Source of the DNA: Rahnella aceris
GTDB taxonomy: Bacteria > Pseudomonadota > Gammaproteobacteria > Enterobacterales > Enterobacteriaceae
NCBI RefSeq assembly: GCF_011684115.1
Contig: NZ_JAADJV010000003.1
Span: forward strand, 124,001-188,000
Length of the DNA: 64,000 nucleotides
Direction: 5' to 3'
The notes under the pieces were generated by a model. That model saw only the letters and a list, made by a program, of their open reading frames with translations, was not told where the DNA came from and did not search any database. Within the stretch, counting starts at the first letter, position 1. Each line of letters begins with the position of its first letter. Of the stretch, positions 16,370 through 25,433 are shown piece by piece. The position numbers and the translations under genes were made by a program.

Positions 16370-17281
16370 CTAAAGTTCGATGCGCATCCCGTCCCAACTG
16401 ACTTCGATGTTTTGCTGCGTCAGTGCCTGCCGCTCGGCAGAGGCTTCATTGAGGATCGGGTTGGTATTATTAATATGGATGAGAATTTTGCGTTCTGCCG
16501 GAAGGGAAGACAGCAGGGCAATCAGCCCTTGTTCTTCGGCAAGGGCCAGATGGCCCATGTCCTTGCCGGTATTGCGGCCGACGCCGGTGGTCGCCAGCTC
16601 GTTGTCCTGCCACAGCGTGCCGTCAATCAGCAGGCAATCGGCTTTATGCAGCCACTTCAGCAGTTCATCATCTGGCTCGCCCAGACCCGGTGCGTACAGC
16701 AGCGAGGTGCCGGTTTTCGTGTCTTCAATAAACAGCGCGATATTGTGGCCGGGGAGCGGTTTGCCGCGGTATTTCGAATAAGGCGGCGCGTTACTCAGCA
16801 GCGGAATGGCCGTGAATTTCAGATTCGGGCACACCGCCACGGAGAAGCGCTTCTCCGGCCCGATAGCGTGGTGTTGCAGGCCGCCATTCCAGTGCGAAAG
16901 CATGGTGAAAATCGGGAAGCCGGTGGTGAGATCTTCATGCACTTCCGGCGTACACCACACCTGATGCGGACAGCCTTCGCGTAAATTCAGCAGGCCGGTG
17001 CAGTGATCAATCTGGCTGTCGGTCAGGATGATGGAGCCGATGGCGGTGCCGCGTAAAACGTCGTGTTTTATCAGTTCCGGCGTGGCGGCAATCTGGTGGC
17101 AAATGTCCGGCGAGGCGTTACACAGCACCCAGTCGGTGCCATTGTCGCTGACGGCAATTGACGACTGGGTCCGCGGAGAGGTTTTCATGGTGCCGTTGCG
17201 AACGCCCTGACAGTTGCTGCAATTGCAGTTCCACTGAGGGAAGCCGCCGCCTGCCGCGGAACCAAGTACGATAATCTGCAT
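16370..17281 (-). CDS. pqqB: PqqB, metallo-beta-lactamase-fold hydroxylase
   Basis: A 303-residue PqqB starting [21 protein letters not shown], with the N-terminal Cys cluster (CNCSNC) of a structural zinc, and the metallo-beta-lactamase fold ([30 protein letters not shown]). It is thought to hydroxylate the Tyr of the Glu-Tyr intermediate using iron and oxygen. The ATG at 17281 is chosen because family members begin there. It is separated from pqqA by a hairpin. Confidence 0.96.
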   Translation of the reverse strand: MQIIVLGSAAGGGFPQWNCNCSNCQGVRNGTMKTSPRTQSSIAVSDNGTDWVLCNASPDICHQIAATPELIKHDVLRGTAIGSIILTDSQIDHCTGLLNLREGCPHQVWCTPEVHEDLTTGFPIFTMLSHWNGGLQHHAIGPEKRFSVAVCPNLKFTAIPLLSNAPPYSKYRGKPLPGHNIALFIEDTKTGTSLLYAPGLGEPDDELLKWLHKADCLLIDGTLWQDNELATTGVGRNTGKDMGHLALAEEQGLIALLSSLPAERKILIHINNTNPILNEASAERQALTQQNIEVSWDGMRIEL

Positions 17282-17308
17282 GTGAGAACCAGGGGGAAAG
17301 GGAAGGAA

Positions 17309-17334
17309 GATGCCCACAGTTAACCGTGGGCACA
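17309..17334 (-). terminator. Hairpin between pqqA and pqqB
   Basis: TGCCCAC (17311-17317) pairs with GTGGGCA (17326-17332), with a GTTAAC centre. Read on the minus strand it follows pqqA and lacks a strong T-run. It could reduce read-through or protect pqqA mRNA, raising peptide supply over enzymes. Confidence 0.6.
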
Positions 17335-17339
17335 AGGGC

Positions 17340-17411
17340 TTAGCGGTTAGAAATGTACAGCGTCACTTCTAAGCCTAAACGCAGGTCTTCGAAAGAAGGT
17401 TTAGTCCACAT
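17340..17411 (-). CDS. pqqA: PqqA, PQQ precursor peptide
   Basis: A 23-residue peptide, [19 protein letters not shown] then ISNR. Glu15 and Tyr19 in the E-V-T-L-Y motif are the residues that become PQQ. AGAGGAC lies upstream of the ATG. It opens the minus-strand order pqqA-B-C-D-E-F. PQQ serves periplasmic glucose dehydrogenase and similar enzymes. Confidence 0.97.
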   Translation of the reverse strand: MWTKPSFEDLRLGLEVTLYISNR

Positions 17412-17443
17412 AATTACGTCCTCTTGGTGATTACAGTTTTAAG

Positions 17444-17470
17444 TTCACTGCCGTTTTAATTGCGGCAGGT
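17444..17470 (-). promoter_or_regulatory. Hairpin in the pqqA leader region
   Basis: CTGCCG (17448-17453) and CGGCAG (17463-17468) form a stem, extended by CA/TG pairs, 37 bases upstream of the pqqA start. It could be part of the 5' untranslated region; its role is not clear from sequence. Confidence 0.4.
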
Positions 17471-17581
17471 GATCGGCTTATTGTCAAATATCGCTGGTTT
17501 GGCTAAGAAAATGTTGCGATGAGCTCAAACCGATATTGCCCTGTAAGCCACAGGGATTAGCGCAAAATGCCGGATGAAAAA

Positions 17582-18619
17582 CTATTCACCCCACGTTTGC
17601 TTTAATACTTTCAGCCAGTTACGGCAGGCGATTTTTTCGATCAATACGTCGCCGTAACCCGCATCAGACATGGCCTGAATCAGTAACGGCAATCCGGCGA
17701 CATCGCCGAGGACATCCGGCACATTGATGCCGTCGAAATCCGAACCAAAACCGACATTTTCTTCGCCCAGTTTACCAAGAAGGTTATCAAGATGTTTAAC
17801 AATTTCGGTGATTGGGGTGTCACCGTTACGTTTTCCATCTGCCCGCAGAAACGCTGTGCCGAAATTAACGCCAACAAAGCCGTCGCTTTCCGCAATGGCA
17901 GCCAGTTGTTTATCGGTTAGGTTGCGCGGTTGCGGGCATAGCGCATGCACATTGGAATGGGTGGCAACCAGCGGTGCATCGGTGAGTTTTGCCGTCTGCC
18001 AGAAGGCCTTTTCGTTCATGTGCGAGACATCGAACAAGATCCTTTTCCGGTTACACTCACGCAGCAATCCAAGCCCGGCGGGCGTCAGACCCTCACCGGT
18101 ATCCGGCGAACCCGGAAAATCGCCTTTCACGCCGGTCCCAAACTGATTGGGTAAATTCCACAGTGGGCCGATGCTGCGCAGCCCTTTTTCATACCAGAGT
18201 TCCAGCCGCGAGAAGTCATCTCCCAGCGCTTCCGCGCCTTCAATATGCATCACCATTGCCAGCACGTCGTGAGCGATACACTGCTCAATTTCGGCAACCG
18301 TCCGGCAGATTTTTGCCCGCCCGGATGACTGTGTTTCGATACGTTCCAGCAGTGAAATCTGTGCCTGTGTGATGGCTAACGCGTCATGAGGCACAGCCGG
18401 AGAATTTGGCTTCAGTTGTGGCATATACGAATCAGGTGGTACGAAAATGGCAAATAAGCCACCCGCGAAGCCACCGAGGCGACAACGCCTGAGATCGAGA
18501 TGTCCTTCCAGTGAGCCATCAAGAAACAGGGCAGCAGGATCTGCTGCATCATGCAGCCACAGGCGCAGTAACAGGTCGTTATGACCGTCGAAGACAGGGG
18601 GATGTGGAATGGAGTTCAT
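17582..18619 (-). CDS. M19 (membrane/renal dipeptidase-like) dipeptidase
   Basis: A 345-residue M19 peptidase. Zinc ligands appear as H-x-D near the N-terminus (FDGHNDLLLRLW), Glu in MVMHIEGAEAL, and His in DVSHMNEK and ATHSNVHALCPQPRNLTD; GFGSDFDGI is the C-terminal family block. These enzymes cut dipeptides, including those with a D-residue. It lies upstream of pqqA in the same direction with about 170 bp between, so it is not clearly in the pqq operon. A role in releasing or recycling small peptides from PQQ maturation is possible but unproven. Confidence 0.92.
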   Translation of the reverse strand: MNSIPHPPVFDGHNDLLLRLWLHDAADPAALFLDGSLEGHLDLRRCRLGGFAGGLFAIFVPPDSYMPQLKPNSPAVPHDALAITQAQISLLERIETQSSGRAKICRTVAEIEQCIAHDVLAMVMHIEGAEALGDDFSRLELWYEKGLRSIGPLWNLPNQFGTGVKGDFPGSPDTGEGLTPAGLGLLRECNRKRILFDVSHMNEKAFWQTAKLTDAPLVATHSNVHALCPQPRNLTDKQLAAIAESDGFVGVNFGTAFLRADGKRNGDTPITEIVKHLDNLLGKLGEENVGFGSDFDGINVPDVLGDVAGLPLLIQAMSDAGYGDVLIEKIACRNWLKVLKQTWGE

Positions 18620-18779
18620 GATGTTAATGGTACTTTATAAAAGCACGAAAATGTATGCGGAATATGTAATGGTTTGTTTGGGTGATGTTAAGTGATTTGA
18701 CTGACTTGTTTTCATGTGGAGGTGAAAGAAAAATACGGCTTTGACCTTTTGTCTGCTGGTCAGGCAAATCTCAGTCAGC

Positions 18780-18816
18780 TCCCTCCCCTGCGAAGGGGAG
18801 GGTTGGGGTGGGGTAT
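18780..18816. repeat. Dispersed palindromic repeat copy
   Basis: CTCCCCTGCGAAGGGGAGGG followed by TTGGGGTGGGGT; the same block, inverted, forms the end of pqqF. Confidence 0.8.
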
Positions 18817-18866
18817 TAAGGTCAAAATCCAATAGTTAAAGTGTGCTTTTACAAAGAATTAGCCAT

Positions 18867-18904
18867 TAAAACCCCCTCCCAACCTCCCCCTTCGCAGGGG
18901 GAGG
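18867..18904. repeat. Dispersed palindromic repeat copy
   Basis: ACCCCCTCCCAACCTCCCCC-TTCG-CAGGGGGAGG, followed by AGCAAACAGAAAAACATTCTG. The same flank recurs after the copy at 21371. Confidence 0.8.
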
Positions 18905-18955
18905 AGCAAACAGAAAAACATTCTGCATTTGAATTATTGCTGCGGCCTCAGCAAA

Positions 18956-21181
18956 TCAGAAACTATAGCTCGCCGTCACCGACACATTCCTTGGTTCGCC
19001 GTAGACCACATACTGGTTCACGCTGGTGTCATATTCTTTGTCAAACAGATTATTCACGTTGGCCTGCACCGCCAGTTGTCTGGTGACCTGATAACGACTG
19101 AACAGGTTAACCAGCGCGTAGCTGCCTTGTTCCGCATAACGGGTGCCGTTGCCGCTTGGGCCCGGAACGGTATCCCAGACGTGGGTCTGCCAGTTCACGC
19201 CACCGCCGACGGTCAGATCCTGCAACATCGGCAGACGGTAGCTGGAGAACAGTTTTAGCTGGGTGCGCGGCAGTTGCGGATTAACTGCATCGCCATTTTC
19301 ATCTTCTGCAATGTAACGGGTACCGCCGAACGTCATCTGCCAGTTATCGGTCAGCGCGCCGTTCACTTCAAATTCCACGCCGCGGCTGACGGTGCCGTTT
19401 TTGCCTTCATAGGCGGTATCGGTTGTGCCAGGAATAATGCGGCCGGTGCTTTGTGCCACGTTATCCAGCTCCGCGCGGAAGATAGAAACCGACGCGGTCA
19501 GACGGCTGTTAAACCAGTCAGATTTTACGCCCGCTTCGTAGTTTTTGCCGATGACCGGTGAAAGGTAGCCGCCGTTGATATCGCGGTAAGTTTGCGGCTG
19601 GAACACTGAGGTGTAGCTCGCATAGGTCGACCAGGTATCGTTGATGTCGAACACCAGACCTGCGTACGGCGTGATGTTGTTCTTCTCGATCTGGTCGGTG
19701 AGCGTGTGAGAATTCCAGTTGGTGTAGCGTGCGCCAACGATCAGGTGCAGCGGATCCGCCAGTGAAAGACGCGTAGCCACGTAAGCCGATTTCTGACGGA
19801 TAACATTTTCTTCCGCCAGCGCGCGCGGACCCCAGTCAGTTTCAGGGAACTGACCGTTGAAATCGTTAAAATTGCCCAGTTCTTCGGTTGAGATATTGGC
19901 AAATGAACTGTAATAGGTGTTCTGCTGTTTGCTGTAGCTCACACCGGTCATCAGTTCATGCTGACGGCCAAACAGTTCATACGGGCCGCTGGCAAAGGCA
20001 TCTACACCATCGACTTTACGTTTACCGGTGTTATAACCGGTTCCCGCCACCACCGGATAACCGGCATAAGCGGATTCGCCGACGCCGGTGGTTTTATCGA
20101 ATGTCCCGTCGATATACATCATCTTACTGTCGATACGGGATTCGGTATGGGTGCCATTCAGCGTGGCCTGCCAGCCGTTATCGAACGACTGCTTCAGGGT
20201 GGTGAACAGCTTAGTCGTTTCTTTATCGCTGTACGCCCAGTCCGGTGCGGAGTTAAAGCCGCGACGATAATCGGTTTTGCTGCCGTCCAGATACCAGCGC
20301 GGCATACCGCCCCAGGTCGGGCTGTCGGTGTTGGTTTGCTGGAATTCGTAGCCTGCGGAAAGCAGGGTGGAATCGGTGAGGTCGGCATCCACGGTGGCAT
20401 AGACGAATTTTTTGGTGGCGCCGTAGCGTTCAACGTAGCTGTTTTTGTCCTGATAACCGGTGATCAGGCGGCCACGTACGCTGCCGGATTCGTTCAGCGG
20501 TGTGGATAAATCTGCCACGTAACGTTGTTTATTCCAGCTACCGTAAGTAGCAGAAACATTGCCGGTGAATTCTTTGCTGTCGGCGTGTTTACGCACCTGA
20601 TTGACGGATGCTGACGGGTTGCCGGGGCCGGTCATCAGACCGGTTGCACCGCGCACCACTTCGATACGTTCATAAATCGCCGTGTCAGACTGGGAATCAC
20701 CCAGATCCCAGCGCGGGTCGAAGGTGGTCGGAATGTTATCGACCATGTAGTTGTCGATCAGAAAGCCACGCGCGTAATAAGTACGGCGGTCGAGATCCGA
20801 GACGCTTTCCTGAATACCGGTGGTGTTTCTCAGCACATCACCCAGAGATTGCAGTTGCTGATCCAGCATACGTTGCTTGCTGATGATACTGACGGATTGC
20901 GGAATATCGCGCGCCGTCAGGGCCATTTTTGTGCCCGCAGTGGTGACCGGAACACTGTAATCGGTGGCGGCAGTCTCCGCGACCCCGGCGCTATTATTCT
21001 CACCGGTCACGACAACGGTATCGCCCGCCGTTTTTTTAGCGGGAGTTTCTGCGGCATAAGCAGAATGCAAAGACGACGAAATTAACAATGCGATCACTGA
21101 AAGTGAAAGTTTCTTTCCTGAATTATTATGAATATTTTGCTTATTGTTCCTGACAACGCAATTCCCTGAAAAGACACACAT
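18956..21181 (-). CDS. TonB-dependent siderophore receptor, FhuE-like
   Basis: A 741-residue outer-membrane receptor. A signal peptide (LSLSVIALLISSSLHSAYA) precedes the mature start AETPAKK; the TonB box region reads GDTVVVTG. The plug domain has ARDIPQSVSIISKQRMLDQQ, GLMTGPGNPSASVN and IERIEVVRG-like blocks; a 22-strand barrel follows and ends YGEPRNVSVTASYSF. The closest recognised type is FhuE (coprogen, rhodotorulic acid) or related hydroxamate receptors. The ATG at 21181 has GGAG eight bases before it, so I prefer it to the longer frame from 21286. A weak Fur-like palindrome lies upstream. No ABC importer is adjacent. Confidence 0.92.
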   Translation of the reverse strand: MCVFSGNCVVRNNKQNIHNNSGKKLSLSVIALLISSSLHSAYAAETPAKKTAGDTVVVTGENNSAGVAETAATDYSVPVTTAGTKMALTARDIPQSVSIISKQRMLDQQLQSLGDVLRNTTGIQESVSDLDRRTYYARGFLIDNYMVDNIPTTFDPRWDLGDSQSDTAIYERIEVVRGATGLMTGPGNPSASVNQVRKHADSKEFTGNVSATYGSWNKQRYVADLSTPLNESGSVRGRLITGYQDKNSYVERYGATKKFVYATVDADLTDSTLLSAGYEFQQTNTDSPTWGGMPRWYLDGSKTDYRRGFNSAPDWAYSDKETTKLFTTLKQSFDNGWQATLNGTHTESRIDSKMMYIDGTFDKTTGVGESAYAGYPVVAGTGYNTGKRKVDGVDAFASGPYELFGRQHELMTGVSYSKQQNTYYSSFANISTEELGNFNDFNGQFPETDWGPRALAEENVIRQKSAYVATRLSLADPLHLIVGARYTNWNSHTLTDQIEKNNITPYAGLVFDINDTWSTYASYTSVFQPQTYRDINGGYLSPVIGKNYEAGVKSDWFNSRLTASVSIFRAELDNVAQSTGRIIPGTTDTAYEGKNGTVSRGVEFEVNGALTDNWQMTFGGTRYIAEDENGDAVNPQLPRTQLKLFSSYRLPMLQDLTVGGGVNWQTHVWDTVPGPSGNGTRYAEQGSYALVNLFSRYQVTRQLAVQANVNNLFDKEYDTSVNQYVVYGEPRNVSVTASYSF

Positions 21182-21324
21182 AACTATTCTCCACACGGTT
21201 ATTTTTTTATTTTTTAGGCCACGGCATTTTTGTATGAATACGGCTTTATCTGCATGAGCAAATCCCGCCAGAATCCCCCGGAACAAGGGCTGGACAAGAT
21301 AAAATGGTCATGGTTAATAAAGCG

Positions 21325-21343
21325 AATGAGAATAATACGCATT
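21325..21343. promoter_or_regulatory. Possible Fur box of the FhuE-like gene
   Basis: AATGAG-N7-CGCATT is an imperfect palindrome with Fur-like GAGAATAAT inside, about 150 bases upstream of the start. The match to consensus is moderate. Confidence 0.5.
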
Positions 21344-21367
21344 GGGTTTAACGATGTAAATAAATAT

Positions 21368-21400
21368 TACAGACAGGGGGAGGAGCAAAGATAAAACACT
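21368..21400. repeat. Half copy of dispersed repeat plus flank
   Basis: CAGGGGGAGGAGCAAA followed by ATAAAACACTCTG and TTGAATT matches the right arm and flank of the copy at 18895-18935. The left arm is missing. Confidence 0.6.
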
Positions 21401-21581
21401 CTGTTGTTGAATTTATAATCCTGCGGGCGATTCAGAAAGCTTGCTGAATGAGAGGTTGCAGACCTGAGGCTGCAATCCCGAAATGAAGGCACCGCGCAGC
21501 GGCAAGATTTCCAGCCTGTCGCTGTGCTACCTGAAACATAGCCAGCGAGCGATAGCGCGTGTTGAAAAAGCGAAGGGAGAT

Positions 21582-21612
21582 CCAAGAGGGAAAAAGCACT
21601 TTTCCCTCTTGG
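21582..21612. repeat. 13-bp perfect hairpin in intergenic region
   Basis: CCAAGAGGGAAAA and TTTTCCCTCTTGG pair perfectly around a 5-base loop. No gene ends nearby, so it is not an obvious terminator of a known transcript. Confidence 0.65.
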
Positions 21613-21639
21613 TCGGTTTCGGCGCAGCGCGTTAAGTGA

Positions 21640-21750
21640 TCGCAGCACTTGAGAAACCGAAATTGTCCCGGTCCGGACCTCACGGCAAGTGAGAAACCAA
21701 AATTTTCCAGATCAAGCCCCCTCACGGCGAGTGAGACCAATTTGCCATTA
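21640..21750. repeat. Three imperfect tandem repeats of about 40 bp
   Basis: The blocks CACTTGAGAAACCGAAATT, AAGTGAGAAACCAAAATT and GAGTGAGACCAATT recur at 40-42 bp intervals (anchors 21651, 21691, 21733); the last two copies are preceded by CTCACGGC. Together with the hairpin it fills the 21.4-21.75 kb gap, which holds no supported gene. Confidence 0.6.
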
Positions 21751-21780
21751 AAAACCCACCTTTTAGCCATTAAGAAATCT

Positions 21781-21796
21781 AGACATCTAAACGTTC
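21781..21796. promoter_or_regulatory. Candidate MetJ operator (two tandem met boxes)
   Basis: AGACATCT (7 of 8 to AGACGTCT) is followed at once by AAACGTTC, a weaker second box. MetJ binds such tandem 8-mers. The site is 73 bases upstream of the homocysteine methyltransferase start. Confidence 0.55.
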
Positions 21797-21868
21797 GTTT
21801 TGTAGAGTGTCACCACCTGCCGGATTAACGTTTGATTCGGCTAAGAAAAATACAACGGCGGTGACACA

Positions 21869-22771
21869 ATGTTCAGTAACGTTAAAATCCTCGACGGCGG
21901 CATGGGGCGCGAACTGGCCCGGATGGGCGCTCCTTTTCGTCAGCCTGAATGGTCTGCGCTGGCACTGATGGAGGCTCCGGAATTTGTGCGAGCCGCTCAC
22001 GATGCTTTTATTGCTGCCGGTTCTCAGGTCATCACCACCAACAGTTACGCCGTGGTGCCGTTCCATATTAGTGAAGATGTTTTTGTGGAGCAGGGCGCGG
22101 CGCTGATTGCGCTTTCCGGCAAGCTGGCGCGGGAAGCAGCGGATGCAGCACCGGCTGATGTGCTGGTCGCGGGTTCACTTCCTCCGGTTCTCGGGTCTTA
22201 TCGTCCGGATCTGTTCGAACCGGTGGCAGCCAAAAAATTACTGCAAGTGCTGGTGAATAATCTGACGGACAGCGTCGATGTCTGGCTGGCCGAAACGCAA
22301 AGCTCTGTGGCGGAAGTCGAAGCCGTGCGTGATGTGCTCGGCGATGACCCGCGTCCGCTGTGGCTGTCTTTTACCTTGCAGGACAATCTTGATGAAAATG
22401 GCAATGCGCTGCTGCGCTCCGGCGAATCAGTTGATGATGCCGTAAACGGCGCATTACGGATTTCTGCCAGTGCGGTGCTGTTCAATTGCAGCCGGCCTGA
22501 AGTGATGGCCACGGCGGTGAAAACCGCGCGTGCCGCACTGACGGCGCAGGGATCTGCGCTTGATATCGGCGTGTATGCCAATGCCTTCGAACCTTCCGAT
22601 AATCAGCGCGGTGCCAATGAAGGGCTGAGCAAAATGCGTCAGGACACCGATCCTGCCGGATACCTGGATTTCGCGAAAGACTGGGTGGCGCAGGGTGCCA
22701 CCATGGTCGGGGGATGTTGCGGGATCGGGCCGGAACACATCGCCGCGCTTAAGCAGGCCTTTGCTAAATAA
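21869..22771 (+). CDS. mmuM: Homocysteine S-methyltransferase family protein
   Basis: A 300-residue zinc methyltransferase. Cys ligands are in LFNCSRPEV and GGCCGIGPEH; the N-terminal ILDGGMGRELARMG and TTNSYAV blocks are typical. Known members move a methyl group from S-methylmethionine or S-adenosylmethionine to homocysteine, giving methionine. It opens a run of five plus-strand genes with a complete peptide-type ABC transporter, and a candidate MetJ site lies upstream, so the transporter may bring in a methylated sulfur compound or methionine peptide. The usual partner permease MmuP is absent, which makes the exact methyl donor uncertain. Confidence 0.88.
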   Translation: MFSNVKILDGGMGRELARMGAPFRQPEWSALALMEAPEFVRAAHDAFIAAGSQVITTNSYAVVPFHISEDVFVEQGAALIALSGKLAREAADAAPADVLVAGSLPPVLGSYRPDLFEPVAAKKLLQVLVNNLTDSVDVWLAETQSSVAEVEAVRDVLGDDPRPLWLSFTLQDNLDENGNALLRSGESVDDAVNGALRISASAVLFNCSRPEVMATAVKTARAALTAQGSALDIGVYANAFEPSDNQRGANEGLSKMRQDTDPAGYLDFAKDWVAQGATMVGGCCGIGPEHIAALKQAFAK

Positions 22772-22837
22772 CATCCATAAAAAGAATAAAACGCACATTA
22801 ATTCTGAAGATGCATTCTTCGCAGACAGGGGAAAAAC

Positions 22838-24382
22838 ATGATTGATCGTCGTTCGTTTATCAAAAGTGCGGGGGCACTTTCCGTTGCTGCGGCTACCCAC
22901 TCTTTGTGGCTGGGCAATGCCTTTGCTGCGGAGGCAGAAAAGCCGAAAAAAGGCGGGCATCTGGTTGTTGGTGTGGATAACGCTTCCAGCACTGACCGTC
23001 TGGATCCGGCATTCTGGTTCGAAACTTACATGTATTTCGTCGGTTCTCAGATGTTTAACAATCTGGTGGAAATCGACGAAAACGCCAGACTGGCCCCATC
23101 ACTGGCTGAAGCCTGGGCCTCAACCGACGGCAGCAAAACCTGGGTGCTGAAAATTCGTCAGGGCGTGCAGTTCCACGATGGCCGCTCGCTGGGCGCGAAA
23201 GATGTGGTGTACTCCCTGAATCACCATCGTGGTGAGAAATCCACCTCGCCGGTGAAAGGTTATCTCGATACCGTCAGTTCAATTGAAGCCACCGGCGACC
23301 ATGAAGTCACGATTAAACTGACCGCGCCGGACGTTGAATTCGTCTGGCTGCTGAGCGCCGTGCATTTCGCCATTACCGCTGAAAATGAAAACTTTGACAA
23401 AGGCATCGGTACCGGCGCATTTATCCTTGAGAAATTCCAGCCGGGCGTCTCTACGCTGACTAAACGCAATCCGAACTACTGGAACAGCGAACGCGGGCAT
23501 GTCGATTCTGTCGAAACGCTGGCGATGAATGATTCAACGGCCCGTGTGGCGGCACTGGTCAGTGGTTCGGCACAATTGATTAACCGTGTGAATCCGCGCA
23601 TCGTCAGCCGCATCGAACGTATGCCGAACCTGAAACTGGTGCGCGCCAAAGACAGTATGATTTATACCTTCCCGGGGCTGTCGAATCTGGCGCCGTTCGA
23701 TAATGTTGATGGCCGTCTGGCGCTGAAATACGCCATCGATCGTCAGAAAATTATCGATACCGTGCTCGGCGGCTACGCCAGCGTCGCGAACGATAACCCG
23801 ATTTTCCCGTCGAACCGTTACTTCGCGAAAGACATTCCGCAGCGTCCGTACGACCCTGAAAAAGCCCAGTTCCACTGGAAGAAATCCGGGTTCAGCGGCC
23901 CGCTGACCCTGAACGTTGCCGATGCCGGTTTCCCTGGTGCGGTTGATGCCGGTCAGCTTTATCAGCAATCCGCCGCCAAAGCTGGCATTAATCTGAATGT
24001 GGTGCGCGTGCCGGACGATGCGTTCTGGAATGATATCTGGCAGAAGAAAGCCTTCGTGTCGTCGAACTGGGCGAACCGTCCGACCGCCGATGCGCTGCTC
24101 TCGCTGGTGTTCACCAGCCAGTCTTCATGGAACGAATCCGCGTGGCACGTACCGGCTTTCGATGCGATGGTCAAAGCCGCGCGCGGTGAAGCGGACGAAG
24201 CGCGCCGCAAACAGATTTACCATGACATTCAGGTGATGCTGGTTGATCAGGGCAGCGAGATCATTCCGCTGTATGCCGATGCACTCGACGGTTGTTCCGC
24301 CAAAATCAAAGGGTTCACGTCCGTTCCGGGGATGCCGCTGAGCGGTAACCGTGCGGCAGAGAAAGTCTGGATCGAAGGCTGA
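22838..24382 (+). CDS. Peptide/nickel-type ABC substrate-binding protein, Tat-exported
   Basis: A 514-residue SBP_bac_5 family protein (DppA/OppA/NikA group). The N-terminus has a twin-arginine signal, DRRSFIK, followed by a weakly hydrophobic stretch and AFA-AEA, so it is probably exported folded. Family blocks include LDPAFWFETYMYFVG, LAPSLAEAW, WVLKIRQGVQFHDGR and ALKYAIDRQKI. It would deliver ligand to the two permeases encoded downstream. It follows the methyltransferase by 66 bp. The ligand is unknown. Confidence 0.92.
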   Translation: MIDRRSFIKSAGALSVAAATHSLWLGNAFAAEAEKPKKGGHLVVGVDNASSTDRLDPAFWFETYMYFVGSQMFNNLVEIDENARLAPSLAEAWASTDGSKTWVLKIRQGVQFHDGRSLGAKDVVYSLNHHRGEKSTSPVKGYLDTVSSIEATGDHEVTIKLTAPDVEFVWLLSAVHFAITAENENFDKGIGTGAFILEKFQPGVSTLTKRNPNYWNSERGHVDSVETLAMNDSTARVAALVSGSAQLINRVNPRIVSRIERMPNLKLVRAKDSMIYTFPGLSNLAPFDNVDGRLALKYAIDRQKIIDTVLGGYASVANDNPIFPSNRYFAKDIPQRPYDPEKAQFHWKKSGFSGPLTLNVADAGFPGAVDAGQLYQQSAAKAGINLNVVRVPDDAFWNDIWQKKAFVSSNWANRPTADALLSLVFTSQSSWNESAWHVPAFDAMVKAARGEADEARRKQIYHDIQVMLVDQGSEIIPLYADALDGCSAKIKGFTSVPGMPLSGNRAAEKVWIEG

Positions 24383-24395
24383 ACCGGGTAAAAAT

Positions 24396-25415
24396 ATGTC
24401 TGACTTATCTGCACAACAGAAAGCGACTCAACGGCCTGCGGGCCGTTTTTCGCAACCTCATTCCAGCTTGCTGAGCATGGTGCTGATACGCCTGTTTTAT
24501 GGCGTGCTGGTGGTGCTGGCAGTTTCCGTGCTGATTTTTGCCGGTGTGCAACTGCTGCCGGGCAATGCTGCGACGGCGATCCTCGGCCAGAGCGCCACGC
24601 CGGATGCCATCCGCGAACTGAACTTGCAACTGGGGCTGGATAAACCGGCAGTCAGCCGTTATCTGAGCTGGTTGGCCGGTGTGTTGCACGGCGATTTTGG
24701 CACCAGTTTCTCCACCCGTGAAGCCATCAGCGGCCCGCTGTTTACCCGCCTGGGCAACACGTTGTTTCTGGCCGGATGTACCGCCGCGATTGCGGTTCCG
24801 CTGGCGCTGCTGATCGGATTTATTTCCGTTCGTTATCAGGGCAGCGTAATTGATACGCTGCTCAACGCCATCACCCGCGCAACCGTCGCGCTGCCGGAGT
24901 TTTTCTCCGGCTATCTGCTGATCCTGATTTTTGCCATCACGCTGGCATGGGCGCCGAGCAACAGCAGTATTACGGCGGATATGCCGCTGGCAGCTAAACT
25001 CTCCGCCATTTCCCTGCCGTGTGCCACGCTGGTGCTGGCGATCCTTGGCCATATGAGCAACATGACCCGCGCCGCGCTGATTGCCGCGCAAAGTTCGGCG
25101 TATGTCGATACTGCGTTGCTCAAAGGGCTGTCGCCGTCGCGCATTTTGTGGCGTCACGTATTGCCCAATGCCGTGGGGCCGATCATCAACGTCGTGGCGA
25201 TCAATCTGGCGTATCTGATGGTCGGTGTGGTGATTGTTGAGAACGTATTTGTTTATCCGGGACTCGGGCAGTACATGGTCGACAGCATCAGCAAACGTGA
25301 TATTCCGGTGATGCAGGATTGCGCGCTGCTGCTGGCTGGCATTTATATCCTGCTGAATTTGCTGGCGGATGTGATGGCACTGGTCGCCAATCCGCGTTTA
25401 CGCCACAACCGCTGA
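24396..25415 (+). CDS. ABC permease, DppB-like
   Basis: A 339-residue inner-membrane permease of the DppB/OppB type: first helix RLFYGVLVVLAVSVLIFAGVQ, then LPGNAATAILG, about six membrane helices in all and the ATPase-coupling EAA-type loop SAYVDTALLKGLSPSRILWRHVLPNA. It starts 13 bases after the binding-protein stop; the frame also runs further upstream into that gene, but ATG 24396 gives the usual N-terminus. Confidence 0.93.
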   Translation: MSDLSAQQKATQRPAGRFSQPHSSLLSMVLIRLFYGVLVVLAVSVLIFAGVQLLPGNAATAILGQSATPDAIRELNLQLGLDKPAVSRYLSWLAGVLHGDFGTSFSTREAISGPLFTRLGNTLFLAGCTAAIAVPLALLIGFISVRYQGSVIDTLLNAITRATVALPEFFSGYLLILIFAITLAWAPSNSSITADMPLAAKLSAISLPCATLVLAILGHMSNMTRAALIAAQSSAYVDTALLKGLSPSRILWRHVLPNAVGPIINVVAINLAYLMVGVVIVENVFVYPGLGQYMVDSISKRDIPVMQDCALLLAGIYILLNLLADVMALVANPRLRHNR

Positions 25416-25433
25416 ATCTTAGGAATTGCTGTA

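Larger units (their letters stand above)
18620..18955. other. Intergenic region with two inverted repeat copies
   Basis: 336 bp between the dipeptidase and the TonB receptor. It holds two oppositely oriented copies of the dispersed palindrome (18780-18816 and 18867-18904), which can pair with each other, and otherwise no supported gene. Confidence 0.7.

Noticed and set aside
18867-18904. Rho-independent terminators at the CTCCCC/GGGGAG palindromes
   Set aside because: Strong stems but no T-runs, and copies occur in both orientations and inside a coding frame; better explained as a repeat family.
21640-21750. CRISPR array
   Set aside because: Only three imperfect ~40-bp units, no constant repeat/spacer pattern and no cas genes.
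24405-25157. 250-codon minus-strand frame over the DppB-like gene
   Set aside because: Gln/Arg-rich antisense shadow of a clear permease.
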